Positions 1-8,767 of a DNA stretch of 64,000 nt are shown piece by piece (within the stretch, counting starts at the first letter, position 1; every line of letters starts with the position of its first letter). The stretch comes from a virus. The position numbers and the translations under genes were made by a program. Below the pieces are notes generated by a model. That model ran no database searches. It saw only the letters and a program-made list of their open reading frames with translations, and had not been told where the DNA came from. The DNA lies in IMG/VR virus record IMGVR_UViG_3300042367_000583, positions 1 to 64,000 of that record, one strand, 5' to 3'.

Positions 1-3000
1 TTTTTTCAATATCGCCAAGTGATAAACCTGATTCAAATCCTTTAACAACTTCATTAGCTAAACTCCGAAAATCAAAAGAAGAAATTCCTTTTTCTATTCC
101 AATTGCCACGCCTTTAATAAAATTTTCCCCCGCTTCTTTCCCTTTCCAAGATGGTGAAGCATTTCCCAGCCCTTTATCAATTTGATCTACTATTTTAAGA
201 GCGTTTTGATAGGCGATGTCGCTTGCGCTAGTATCCTTTAATCCTTTTTCTAAACCTTCATTAAGATTTTTACCTGACTCCAAACCACCTTTAGTAAGAA
301 TTTGTGTCTGTAAATTATCAACTGACTGTAAAAAGCCACTTAATGATTTATTAATACTTGTTGTGTTAAATTCAGGATTAGCTCTTAACGCTGTAATTCC
401 CTTTTTAACTTTTTCTAATTGAAAATAAAGACGTTCTAAAGATTGGATATCTTTAGTAGTATTAATTTCTTGACCAATGTTTTTTATGCCAATGCCAATT
501 CTCTTGGTAAAATCAGCAGGAATTTCTGTAGTTTCAACTTGGAATCCACTAAGTTCTTTTTTCCCTAATTTTGTTCTATCGCTTGCTTTTGTTGTTAGTA
601 AAAGTCGAGTTAGTTGGTCAGGGTTAAATTTTTCAGTTAACGATTTCCATATTTCCTCTTTTCTGGCTCCTGCTCCTGATGCTGGTACATCAATTCCTTG
701 ATCCCTGGCTAATCCTCGTAATTGTTTTACCGTGTAATATTCTGGGTTAATTGCCTTGATGTTAGCTGGAATAGGGTTACTTGCTGGGAAGACCCTCTCA
801 TCGAAATATGGAGTTATTTCAGTGGTAATCAGAGAATCAGCTTTATTCTTTGCCGCTTTTAATACTTTCTGGGTTTTACCCTCAATTTTTTGCTGTTCTT
901 CTTTGCTAATTAATTTAGGGACATTACTGGTAGCCGCTCCCAAGAGCTTCTTAACACCTTCACCGGCCATTAACGCCGATCCAGCAACTGCTCCCCCCTG
1001 CGATAGGACGCTGATAGTGCCGTTAGTTATTTCGGTTACAAGCTGCACTACTGCTTCCGTTAGCTGTTGCCCCACTCCAAACGGCAAGCCGCTAAAAGCT
1101 TGAGTCATTTGTGTGGCTACAGATTGGATCATTTCCCGACCGCCAGCACTCATCGCCCCTGCAAGAATATCTCGCATAGTATTGACAACCGTGGTATCTA
1201 GCCCCATCGGGAGAGCGTGGAGAGCGGCGGCTCCCATAGCAGCCGTTCCCCCTACCTGAATAGCTTTTTTACCTATTGCAGCACCAGGTAAAGCCATTAC
1301 TGGACGCTCTAAAGCTTGCATTACCGCATAAACGACTTGACCAAATTTAACAACGTCAAGAGATGTGTCTCGGAAAGCTTTTGAAAGTAGAAGGCTTGCT
1401 GTTTTTAATTCTCTTACAAGAGTTAATTGTAGTAATTCTGCAAAATCTTCATTCCCGCTAAGGTGCTGAATTTCTCCCGATTTATCAGGAGTACCAAGTC
1501 GTGAAGCTAAAACATCTTCTAATTTTGATTTAGCTGCTACAGCTAAATCATTAAGTTTTTGTGGTTGATTATCTAGAATTGGTTGTTCTTTTTTTTGTTC
1601 GGGAGTATCTATTTTTGCGAAAACAGTTTCTTTAGCAGGCAAAGAAAAATCACCAACAATTTGCTTTAATAAAGTTGGTGTATATGAACCTAATGGAATT
1701 GCTTCTCCTGTTACTACAGGGGAAAGAAGAGTCTCGTTAATTTCTCTCTTCTGAGGGATAATGGCTGATTTTTGTCTGGCATTAGAATCAGAAACTTGAG
1801 TAGCAAAAGGTTTTGAGTAGCCAGATTGAATTGCGCCTATTATTTTAAGAGGATCTATCAATCCGTAATAGTTAGAATCAATGATTGCTCGCTGAATAGT
1901 AGTAATTCTATCGTTAAATTTATCACTGCTAGTCGGATCAACTTTTGCATTTCCGAGATCAATTGAAGTAATTCCACCTTGTGCAAAAAATACATTCGCT
2001 GCAGCTAAATCATTATGAACAACACCCATTTCCTGTAAGGATGCTCCAAGTTGTCCTACTTGTTGATATAGAATAGATGCGGCCTTATTAAAACGATTGT
2101 GTTCTTTTTTAGCAGATGATTGTAATTCTTTGGTTAATACTTTTAGCTCTTCGATTTTAGTCGCATCTTTGTTGTCTATAGCTAACTCTAATGCTTTATT
2201 AGCTTCCTGTATTTTTTGCTGAATTTCTTTGTAAGGACGTGCAATTCGATCAAGTATTTCTTTTAAAGGACGACCTTGTGTTCTTTCAGTAATTAAAGCC
2301 TGACCTGGAACTGCTTTGTACAATAAAGGAGACAAACGACCTTGTAATTTCTCATAAGCCTTAATTTCATCTTCTGACGCAATTTTTGTCGCTCCTATTG
2401 GGTCAAGATCAGTTTTATAAACAAGATTATCTGAAAGAAGAGCAACGGCTCCAAGAAATCCTGTACCAATTTTTTTGATTTCAGAAATACCAGGAAGAAT
2501 TTCTTTACCTACGGCATCAAGAAGTTTGTTGTAAGCTAAAATAGCTGATTGCTTTTTTAGAAAAATTTCAGGAACAGCAACCTGTAATTGTCTTATTTCT
2601 TCTTCTTTTGGTAGTGTTAATGTGTCAAGGCGTGTATTTAGAAAACTTGTTAATTCTCCAGAAAACTCATCAACTTCAAAAGTTTTTATAGTGTCTTTGG
2701 TTTTTTGCGATAATTTTCCTCCTGTTTTAATAAATTCATCAGCAACATCAGCTATTTTTTTGTATGCTTCAACAATTTTTTTTGTATAAGTTGCACCGAA
2801 CGTACTTTCTTCAGAAGTAAACCACGGTATTGTTTCGGTTCTAATCTTTTCTGTCCGTCTTTTAACTTCATTAGGCTCTAAATTTCCAGCATACCAGCTA
2901 GGAGTATCAGCAAGTTTTCCTGATTTAAATTCTAATAATGCGCTGTTTATACTTTTTGCTTCTTGTTGATACTTTTGATACCCAGCAAAATCTTGAGGAT

Positions 3001-5104
3001 TTTCTGGTAAATTTGCACCCCCTTGTCTAAATTTTTCAGCTATAAATGGAACTAAAGGTTCCATTAAACTTTTTAAAGCTTGTGACACAGGCTGTAATTC
3101 TTTTGTATCAAAAGAAGATATAAGACGAAGCCCTTCGAAAAACTTTGCAATAAATCCTTCTACGCTTACGTTAGGACTGCCACTGCTGTATCCTTGCAAG
3201 AATCTATGATAAGGTAGAGTCTTATCAAATTCCCCTGTTTCTTTAAGTGACTTTAATTGTAGAGTCGATCCCAATACTTCATATAGCTTATCGCCTGCAT
3301 GAACAACTTTTGATTGTTGACCTGGGGTCATATCTGGCTGTTCAGCATTAATAGTCTTATAAAATAAATCTAGAAAAGGTTGTTTTTTAAATAAATGTTT
3401 TTGGTGGTGATTTGATAGCCCAAAAGGAGTATCACTTTCAATTGAGTGGAATTGGTTAGTATTGACTCCAATTCCTAATAACTTGGCAAACCCGAGAGGG
3501 TCTCCACTTAGCAACGCTGCATTAAATCCTTTAGGTGTATTTTGAGTAAAATTAAGAAAGGGATAAGCCATGGCTAATGCGCGTGGCTGCATTCCCAAAT
3601 ATGCTGCTGTTTGACTATACTGAAGGTTATCTGCTCCTCCTAAAGAATAGCTAACAACGCTGCCTTTTTTACCCTGTTCTTCAGCTAATCTGGTATTGGC
3701 TATTGCTTGCGCTGCGGCTGTAGAATAACCAAACGGGTTAATAGCGTTTACTACCTGCCGAAAAGCGTTAATTGCTGTATCTATGGTTTCTCCAGCAGCA
3801 AAATCAGGGGCAATCTCAGCTATTTTATCCCTAATCATTTTTTCTAAAAGATTAGGGTTTTGTTTATCAGTATCAGTTTCAGGATTTTCTACAGGAATAA
3901 ATCGTTTATTAGGAGCTAATAATTCAATTGATTGAATAACTTGTCTGCCACCCTGACCTCCCTTAAATTGCGCTCCTCCAATGACACTAACTACATCTTC
4001 CCCCTCTCTTAGTAATGGAAAACCTGCTTTTCTTTCGTTGTAATATTTTTGGCTTTCTACTGATGTTCTATAAGACCTCATCCCTTGTATAAATTTTAAT
4101 AAAGGAGCCATTTCTTGAATAAAAGAATTAACAAATCCTTTTAATACTTGTGTTTGTGGCTGTGCGTCAACTAAAAACTGAGCTATGGCTTTTTTCCCCG
4201 CTTCTCGCGGCTTGATACCAGGATTTTCCGATTCTATTTTTTGTAATACTTGTTGATAAATTTTATTTAACTCAGAATTTTCTTTAATTAATCTCAGACG
4301 CTCCAGTGGTTTATTTGCAGGCACTAATGCGATTTCTTGTAATTTTTGAAGCCTTTCTGTAGTTTTACCTACTTCGGTGCGAGGAAAAGAAGCTTGTGTA
4401 GCTTTTTTTATACTTCCTGACCTGAAAAATTCTGATAAAAACGTTTCATATACTTGGTTTTTACCAATTAATTGTTCATCAATTTTTGTTATTGCGGATT
4501 TAATTTTTTTAGCTGTATTTTTAGCTGATGTTACGCCTATCTCTTCTGCAAAGGATTGACCTAGTTTCTCGAAATAACCAGTAACCATGTCATCAAGAAC
4601 TCGTCCCGCAAGTTTAAAAGGAGACATTAAAATACGGCCAATTGCGCCTGCAACGCCTCCTTTGCTAGAGGATATTCTAATTTCTGACGATATTCGAGAA
4701 GTAGATCGATCAATCGCTTTCTCTACCCGATCTTGATACCCAGAAAACCGATGCTCAACAACAATTTTAGAGGGTGTTCTTATCTCTACTGATGTTTTTT
4801 TTAATTCACGCAACTCTTGGTTAAGAGAAACTAATGCGTCATCTTCAGCAAATACTTTAATAGGATTTGCTTTATAAAAATCAACTGTCTTTTTAAGGTC
4901 AACTCTTTTTAAAAGTAAATGACTATTTAGCCCATAAAGCTGACGGTCATCGACGCTAACTTTAATTTTTAGTGGAGTCGTGCCAAGTTTAGTAACACGA
5001 CGCTCTAGGGAAGAAAGCTGGTCTTTAGCCGATTTAATACCGCTATCATATTGGGCTGTATTTAGCCCTAGACCGATTTCTAAAGTACCAAGTGATAAAG
5101 GCAT
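1..5104 (-). CDS. tape measure protein with embedded kinase-like domain (3' end outside window)
   Basis: An open frame of about 1,700 codons runs off the left edge. It begins at an ATG that overlaps the stop of the preceding tail gene (TAATG), the usual place for a tape measure behind a chaperone pair. The N-terminus (MPLSLGTLEIGLGLNTAQYD) resembles tape measure starts. A hydrophobic, glycine/alanine-rich stretch lies near residues 1280-1400. Two unexpected modules sit inside. Residues about 875-1055 carry the ordered marks of a protein-kinase fold: GTGFLGAV loop, VYK lysine, a glutamate helix, HNDLAAAN catalytic loop and IDLG. Residues about 1455-1490 look like a SAP/Rho-N helix pair (TVKQLRGLARDQGIDV). 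Tape measures set tail length and enter the cell with the DNA. The role is secure from size and context; the kinase reading is from motifs only. Confidence 0.85.
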   Translation of the reverse strand, partial: MPLSLGTLEIGLGLNTAQYDSGIKSAKDQLSSLERRVTKLGTTPLKIKVSVDDRQLYGLNSHLLLKRVDLKKTVDFYKANPIKVFAEDDALVSLNQELRELKKTSVEIRTPSKIVVEHRFSGYQDRVEKAIDRSTSRISSEIRISSSKGGVAGAIGRILMSPFKLAGRVLDDMVTGYFEKLGQSFAEEIGVTSAKNTAKKIKSAITKIDEQLIGKNQVYETFLSEFFRSGSIKKATQASFPRTEVGKTTERLQKLQEIALVPANKPLERLRLIKENSELNKIYQQVLQKIESENPGIKPREAGKKAIAQFLVDAQPQTQVLKGFVNSFIQEMAPLLKFIQGMRSYRTSVESQKYYNERKAGFPLLREGEDVVSVIGGAQFKGGQGGRQVIQSIELLAPNKRFIPVENPETDTDKQNPNLLEKMIRDKIAEIAPDFAAGETIDTAINAFRQVVNAINPFGYSTAAAQAIANTRLAEEQGKKGSVVSYSLGGADNLQYSQTAAYLGMQPRALAMAYPFLNFTQNTPKGFNAALLSGDPLGFAKLLGIGVNTNQFHSIESDTPFGLSNHHQKHLFKKQPFLDLFYKTINAEQPDMTPGQQSKVVHAGDKLYEVLGSTLQLKSLKETGEFDKTLPYHRFLQGYSSGSPNVSVEGFIAKFFEGLRLISSFDTKELQPVSQALKSLMEPLVPFIAEKFRQGGANLPENPQDFAGYQKYQQEAKSINSALLEFKSGKLADTPSWYAGNLEPNEVKRRTEKIRTETIPWFTSEESTFGATYTKKIVEAYKKIADVADEFIKTGGKLSQKTKDTIKTFEVDEFSGELTSFLNTRLDTLTLPKEEEIRQLQVAVPEIFLKKQSAILAYNKLLDAVGKEILPGISEIKKIGTGFLGAVALLSDNLVYKTDLDPIGATKIASEDEIKAYEKLQGRLSPLLYKAVPGQALITERTQGRPLKEILDRIARPYKEIQQKIQEANKALELAIDNKDATKIEELKVLTKELQSSAKKEHNRFNKAASILYQQVGQLGASLQEMGVVHNDLAAANVFFAQGGITSIDLGNAKVDPTSSDKFNDRITTIQRAIIDSNYYGLIDPLKIIGAIQSGYSKPFATQVSDSNARQKSAIIPQKREINETLLSPVVTGEAIPLGSYTPTLLKQIVGDFSLPAKETVFAKIDTPEQKKEQPILDNQPQKLNDLAVAAKSKLEDVLASRLGTPDKSGEIQHLSGNEDFAELLQLTLVRELKTASLLLSKAFRDTSLDVVKFGQVVYAVMQALERPVMALPGAAIGKKAIQVGGTAAMGAAALHALPMGLDTTVVNTMRDILAGAMSAGGREMIQSVATQMTQAFSGLPFGVGQQLTEAVVQLVTEITNGTISVLSQGGAVAGSALMAGEGVKKLLGAATSNVPKLISKEEQQKIEGKTQKVLKAAKNKADSLITTEITPYFDERVFPASNPIPANIKAINPEYYTVKQLRGLARDQGIDVPASGAGARKEEIWKSLTEKFNPDQLTRLLLTTKASDRTKLGKKELSGFQVETTEIPADFTKRIGIGIKNIGQEINTTKDIQSLERLYFQLEKVKKGITALRANPEFNTTSINKSLSGFLQSVDNLQTQILTKGGLESGKNLNEGLEKGLKDTSASDIAYQNALKIVDQIDKGLGNASPSWKGKEAGENFIKGVAIGIEKGISSFDFRSLANEVVKGFESGLSLGDIEK

Positions 5105-5556
5105 TAGCTTTTCTCCCCTACTAATTGAATTATTTCGTCGTATAGTCCGCAATCGACTATTATCTGAGTGGCGAAGACTGGCACTTGGCCAGCTTGCATA
5201 GCTTTTAACAGAATTTGAGCGGTTTCTTGATCAAGAAAATATTTTTTATTTTCTTTAAACCGGAAAGGAAGAAAATCACTGGGTTTTGGAGGTTGAGACT
5301 GTGATTTTTCTTTTGATTGAGCCATTAAGTAAATGTTAACCATGGCGGCAATCTGACTGACTGTGTCTGATAGTGAATTAATCTCTTCACATTTGACTTT
5401 TTGAATCCCTGAATATTTTTTCAGGATTAACCAGTCTGGCCACTCTTCCCACTCTTCGATAGGCAATCCCCATGCACACCATTTGTAATAGATTTCTTCC
5501 CAATTAATGGGGTTAGCGATTGCCTCTAACCGCGCATTAATTGCGTCATCTATTCG
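5104..5556 (-). CDS. tail assembly chaperone, T domain reached by -1 frameshifting
   Basis: This frame has no good start of its own; the first usable codon is a TTG at 5466. It is open from the slippery site at 5556 down to a TAA that overlaps the tape measure ATG. Entered by a -1 shift it adds 150 codons to the upstream 260, giving a G-T fusion of about 410 residues. The start of this segment (RIDDAINARLEAIANPINWE) and its W/Y-rich continuation look like ordinary protein. In lambda-like phages the fusion holds the tape measure unfolded during tail assembly. Gene order (tube, G, GT, tape measure) matches. I infer the role from position and frameshift architecture. Confidence 0.8.
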   Translation of the reverse strand, partial: RIDDAINARLEAIANPINWEEIYYKWCAWGLPIEEWEEWPDWLILKKYSGIQKVKCEEINSLSDTVSQIAAMVNIYLMAQSKEKSQSQPPKPSDFLPFRFKENKKYFLDQETAQILLKAMQAGQVPVFATQIIVDCGLYDEIIQLVGEKS

Positions 5557-6335
5557 TTTTTTTCGTCATCCTCCGTTGATTCTGATTCTGATTTTTCAGT
5601 CCCTGGTTTCTCCGTTTCTGGGTTCTGCCACTGGGTTATGTCTTGCCAGAGATAGTCTTGATAAAGTTTTACTACCATAAATTGAGACAGATCATTAATG
5701 TCTTGTATGGTGAAATCAACAGAAGACTTATCCTTGAGCTTAACTACGCGGCGAGGACTACCTAGAAAGTTAGCTAACAAGGCTTTATTGTAAGTTTCAT
5801 AGGTTGTTTCCCGATCCTTAAATAAAGCATTTAATTCATCAAGATAAGGCTCTACAAGTTCTATAGATTCTCTTGTTAGTTCTCTTGTTTTTTTGCGATT
5901 ATTTAAAATTGATTGCTGCACGATAGCGGCGGTTTCTACTTTTTGTTCTACGCTGTCAGATTTTACCCCGTCGAGAGCATCAACCATGACCTGTTCAATT
6001 CGTTCTCGGATCGAACCGTCGTTAACTACTACTCCTTCAATTTCAGCAGTGGATAGTCCTGTTTTTTGCCCGATAGCTTTAATTTTCTCAAGATAAGCTT
6101 TGTCAGCTTTTTCCCGTGCCTCTAAGTATTCCTTGACTGTTTCATTTTCCTTTGGATTAATTCCGTATCGTTTTAAAAACTTGATTCCAATCTCTCCATT
6201 TTCTTCTGTAGCAATTGTATCTATCTTTTCCAGTAAAGTATCGTTGTCTTGGATGTAATAAAGCCACTCTTTTTTTAAAGGGAAAAAGAATGTTTCATTA
6301 AATTTCAATTTGCCTAATACGCTTAACTTCGCCAT
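5550..6335 (-). CDS. tail assembly chaperone, G-like protein
   Basis: This 261-residue protein is encoded between the tail tube region and the tape measure. It is mostly charged and helical, with an acidic end (TEDDEKNE) that coincides with the slippery heptamer. Most ribosomes should stop at the TAG to give G, and a minority shift into the T domain. It is longer than lambda gpG (about 140 residues). It overlaps the upstream 97-residue gene by 38 bases, so the start could lie further in. The role comes from position and the frameshift signal. Confidence 0.75.
   Translation of the reverse strand: MAKLSVLGKLKFNETFFFPLKKEWLYYIQDNDTLLEKIDTIATEENGEIGIKFLKRYGINPKENETVKEYLEAREKADKAYLEKIKAIGQKTGLSTAEIEGVVVNDGSIRERIEQVMVDALDGVKSDSVEQKVETAAIVQQSILNNRKKTRELTRESIELVEPYLDELNALFKDRETTYETYNKALLANFLGSPRRVVKLKDKSSVDFTIQDINDLSQFMVVKLYQDYLWQDITQWQNPETEKPGTEKSESESTEDDEKNE
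5556..5562 (-). promoter_or_regulatory. programmed -1 ribosomal frameshift site A AAA AAC
   Basis: Read on the minus strand in the 0 frame, the end of the G gene is GAA AAA AAC GAA TAG. This contains the canonical slippery heptamer A AAA AAC five codons or fewer before the stop. A Shine-Dalgarno-like GGAGG lies 7 bases upstream (5570-5574), as in SD-stimulated shifts such as dnaX, and a small CGCA/TGCG stem can form downstream. The -1 frame then stays open to the tape measure. Confidence 0.85.
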
Positions 6336-6591
6336 TTATTTTTACCTTTTGATTTCTTTTTGCACTTTGTTCAGTATTGAGCCACAGAGGATCAATGATC
6401 ACAGATACCTGTATTCTTTCTTGGTTTTTTGTTCCGTCTGGTGGTTCGATTAATATCTTTTCTTGTTGACTTATTTCTCGATCAAACGCACCGAAAGAAA
6501 ACCAGAGGTAATTATTGATTATTCTAGAATTGACTAACATTACCTCTTGGTCTTTATCAACAAGGAGTTTAACTATTTTAATTGAGGTCAT
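6298..6591 (-). CDS. small tail-region protein, unknown
   Basis: A 97-residue protein between tail tube and tail chaperone, overlapping both by a few to tens of bases. It is beta-rich with no recognisable motif. Position suggests a minor tail or tube accessory protein. The overlaps with both neighbours support it as a translated member of the late tail operon. Confidence 0.65.
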   Translation of the reverse strand: MTSIKIVKLLVDKDQEVMLVNSRIINNYLWFSFGAFDREISQQEKILIEPPDGTKNQERIQVSVIIDPLWLNTEQSAKRNQKVKINGEVKRIRQIEI

Positions 6592-7318
6592 CGGCTACAT
6601 TAGGAGAGAATGGCGACGTTGCCATCGGTTTAATGTCAAACACATTGCCACTAATAGTTAGAGTTACGTTTCCTTGTAGGAAATTGCCTTTTTCACCACT
6701 AACATTTTGGCTAACATTTGTCTGAAAACCTAAGCCGCCGCGCTGTCCCATATAGACAATTTCGAGATAAATTCGATCACCTCTTTGCTCTGCAGCTTTT
6801 ACAATTTCATATCCAGGATCACCAAATACAAGCGGACCCGATACCGACCCATTACTCATGATTTCGGAGATAAATTTCTCCACCGCCATTTCACTAAAGA
6901 CGGAATCAGTAACCTCAGTAGAGGAGGTGTCAACGTTAAAGGTCTTGGCGCTCAAAAAAGGAACCCAAGATTTAATCGTGCATTTTTGAGCGGGAGTAGC
7001 AAGGGTAGCAGCAATTTTGGAAGGTTCGATCTGGATTGCTGTCTGGGTTACTGTCGTCGTTTTTGTTCGGACGACCACATAATCACCGGCAGTCCCCACA
7101 TAAATTAAAGTGCCAGCATATAAAATTCGGCCAAAACCCCCAGTCGCCACGGTAAGAGTGGAATCACCTAAGACGATTGCACCACCTAAATCGGCTACTC
7201 GTGTGGAAGGTTCCTCTCCAAAACCATAAGTACCAGAGATAAAAAATTGCGTATCACGGCTAGGGGTGAGGTTGTCACTCCGATTTAACTCTAAAATCTG
7301 ATTGGACATTCTAATCAC
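6578..7318 (-). CDS. major tail (tube) protein
   Basis: A 246-residue, beta-rich, Gly/Thr/Ser-rich protein just upstream of the chaperone pair, where the tube protein sits in siphovirus-like operons. Segments such as ISGTYGFGEEPSTRVADLGG and a C-terminal TLTISGNVFDIKPM fit tube proteins with repeated short strands. MSNQ at 7309 is an alternative start three codons in. Intergenic DNA of about 50 bases separates it from the neck gene upstream. The call rests on position and composition. Confidence 0.7.
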   Translation of the reverse strand: MIRMSNQILELNRSDNLTPSRDTQFFISGTYGFGEEPSTRVADLGGAIVLGDSTLTVATGGFGRILYAGTLIYVGTAGDYVVVRTKTTTVTQTAIQIEPSKIAATLATPAQKCTIKSWVPFLSAKTFNVDTSSTEVTDSVFSEMAVEKFISEIMSNGSVSGPLVFGDPGYEIVKAAEQRGDRIYLEIVYMGQRGGLGFQTNVSQNVSGEKGNFLQGNVTLTISGNVFDIKPMATSPFSPNVADDLN

Positions 7319-7371
7319 TGACTAAACTTTTCTAGTTATATTGTACTATAAAAGATTAGTAAATGTGTACT

Positions 7372-7821
7372 CTAGAAGCCTAAAAGTCTAGCAGTGGTAA
7401 TTTTAAAGGTCGCTTTTGGTCTGATAATCCCTTCGGGGGTTTTGGTATAGGGGGTTAGGCGAGGCTGATCTAGAAAATTCCAGTAGCGAGAAGATTTAAG
7501 TCTCTCGATCACCGGTGTTAGGGATTTCTCTAGATTGTACTGTTTTAGGGTAATGCAATAGTTATTTATACCTACGGTGTAACCCAATAAGTTTTCGTGA
7601 TAGGGGTCGGGTTCTCTCTGAATAATTGCTTCGATCCCACTATTAGGTTTTACTTTATAGTTAGGGGGTAATTCAGGAGGCTCTACCCAAATAGCATCTA
7701 TTTCATTTAATTTTTGCCCTGTAGGGCTTGTTATTTCGTACTTGCCTAAGTCAATACCAATAAGTATCTTTAAATTGTTTCTAATACTTAATAAAATATC
7801 TTTTAGTTCTAATTCAGTCAT
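7372..7821 (-). CDS. neck / tail terminator-like protein
   Basis: A 149-residue protein lying between the HK97 gp10-like gene and the tail tube gene, the normal place of the tail terminator. Its start overlaps the end of the gp10-like gene by 8 bases. It has a helix at the N-terminus (ELKDILLSIRNNLKILIG) and a beta-rich remainder. No signature motif; the role is inferred from synteny. Confidence 0.55.
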   Translation of the reverse strand: MTELELKDILLSIRNNLKILIGIDLGKYEITSPTGQKLNEIDAIWVEPPELPPNYKVKPNSGIEAIIQREPDPYHENLLGYTVGINNYCITLKQYNLEKSLTPVIERLKSSRYWNFLDQPRLTPYTKTPEGIIRPKATFKITTARLLGF

Positions 7822-8212
7822 TTAATTTTTCCTTTAAGATTTCACTATAAGCCTCAATTGGATTATAGTCTTCTATAGCCGTGTCGATAAATGGGCGAGC
7901 GGGAACATCTGTCACCGTCCCATCGTTACGCTCTATTTGATACCCTTCATGGACAAGAGCGGCATGATCAGCCGTGTAACCGATTACTTTATAGACATCG
8001 GATGCATCTTCAATAAATTGGCTATTTTTTAGCTCACCTGTATCCACAATGTCCCGGGGTGAGCCAACTACACTACCGTTTTGACGCACGGTTTCCCGCG
8101 GCCAAGGCCATTTATTATCTTTTATCTGAAAGTTAATTTCTTGGGCAAATTCGCCCACCATTTCATCAAAAGACTCAATGGCTAATTGTTTTCCTAGATT
8201 CCAGTTAATCAT
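7814..8212 (-). CDS. HK97 gp10-like neck/tail-completion protein
   Basis: A 132-residue protein with the pattern of the HK97 gp10 family: an N-terminal helix, IVDTGELKNS, then DHAALVHEGYQ, and a late PARPFIDTAI. In these phages it joins head and tail near the terminator. It is the first gene of the tail block. A hairpin and a strong -10 box lie directly upstream, and no Shine-Dalgarno sequence precedes the ATG. Confidence 0.75.
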   Translation of the reverse strand: MINWNLGKQLAIESFDEMVGEFAQEINFQIKDNKWPWPRETVRQNGSVVGSPRDIVDTGELKNSQFIEDASDVYKVIGYTADHAALVHEGYQIERNDGTVTDVPARPFIDTAIEDYNPIEAYSEILKEKLND

Positions 8213-8220
8213 TAAAAAAT

Positions 8221-8253
8221 AGCTGTAAGTTATCCTTACAGCTATTATAGCAA
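8221..8253 (-). promoter_or_regulatory. hairpin overlapping an extended -10 promoter at the head of the tail operon
   Basis: Minus-strand TTGCTATAAT (8253-8244) is an extended -10 (TG-N-TATAAT). The expected start point falls in a hairpin with 9-base arms AGCTGTAAG/CTTACAGCT (8235-8243 and 8221-8229), followed by a T run and the ATG of the neck gene at 8212. It could be a promoter with a 5' stem-loop, or a terminator for upstream transcription. I cannot tell which from sequence. Confidence 0.45.
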
Positions 8254-8360
8254 CTTTAGACTAACCGATTACGGATAGTCAACTCTTATGTCTCGTGGTG
8301 AGATATTAATTTATCATTAAAGACTCAAACAATTCTTTAAATTTAACGTTTCTCCACCCT

Positions 8361-8438
8361 TTTTGAGTTCTGAAAAAAGTTGTAACTCATCGTTAATACA
8401 TTTTAAGTTCTGAAAAAAGTTGTAACTCAGCGTTAATA
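8361..8438. repeat. 40-bp tandem duplication at a gene end
   Basis: Two copies (8361-8398 and 8401-8438) differ at two positions, both containing TTCTGAAAAAAGTTGTAACT. The second copy is the 3' end of the 106-residue gene; the first lies beyond its stop. The remaining bases from 8254 to 8360 show no gene. Confidence 0.85.
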
Positions 8439-8713
8439 GAATCTGTGGTTTGTTTACCAATAGTTTCTATGCCTTGAGTTAAAGAATCCGAAAAAGTCTT
8501 ACAGTCTTGCGTGTAAGTTTTTTGAATAAACCACTGCCCGCAATTGCAGTCTTTCTCGTCTATTATGTATTTGACCTGAAAAGATATATATTTTAAGCCA
8601 TGATAATTAATATCTGCCGAAAAACTTGAGTAACTTTTCCAAAACTTACACTCTCTTTTACTTGGACTAAGAACGTTTAAAACTTGTTCTTGAAACTCTT
8701 GAAATGATAGCAT
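8393..8713 (-). CDS. hypothetical protein, 106 residues
   Basis: I do not recognise this protein. It starts MLSFQEFQEQVLNVL, is mixed helix/strand, and has cysteines at CNCGQW and QDC. It stands alone between the FGE-like gene and the tail operon, and its last 13 codons are tandemly duplicated downstream. An AACTGAT heptamer array precedes its ribosome binding site. Confidence 0.6.
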   Translation of the reverse strand: MLSFQEFQEQVLNVLSPSKRECKFWKSYSSFSADINYHGLKYISFQVKYIIDEKDCNCGQWFIQKTYTQDCKTFSDSLTQGIETIGKQTTDSINAELQLFSELKMY

Positions 8714-8767
8714 AATTACTCCCGTTGATTCGTTGCTGACAACTGATAACTGATAACTGATTAGTAG

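Noticed and set aside
216-1103. Three plus-strand frames of 68-115 codons opposite the tape measure
   Set aside because: They are low-complexity complements of the tape measure frame, lack ribosome sites, and the minus frame is continuous through them.
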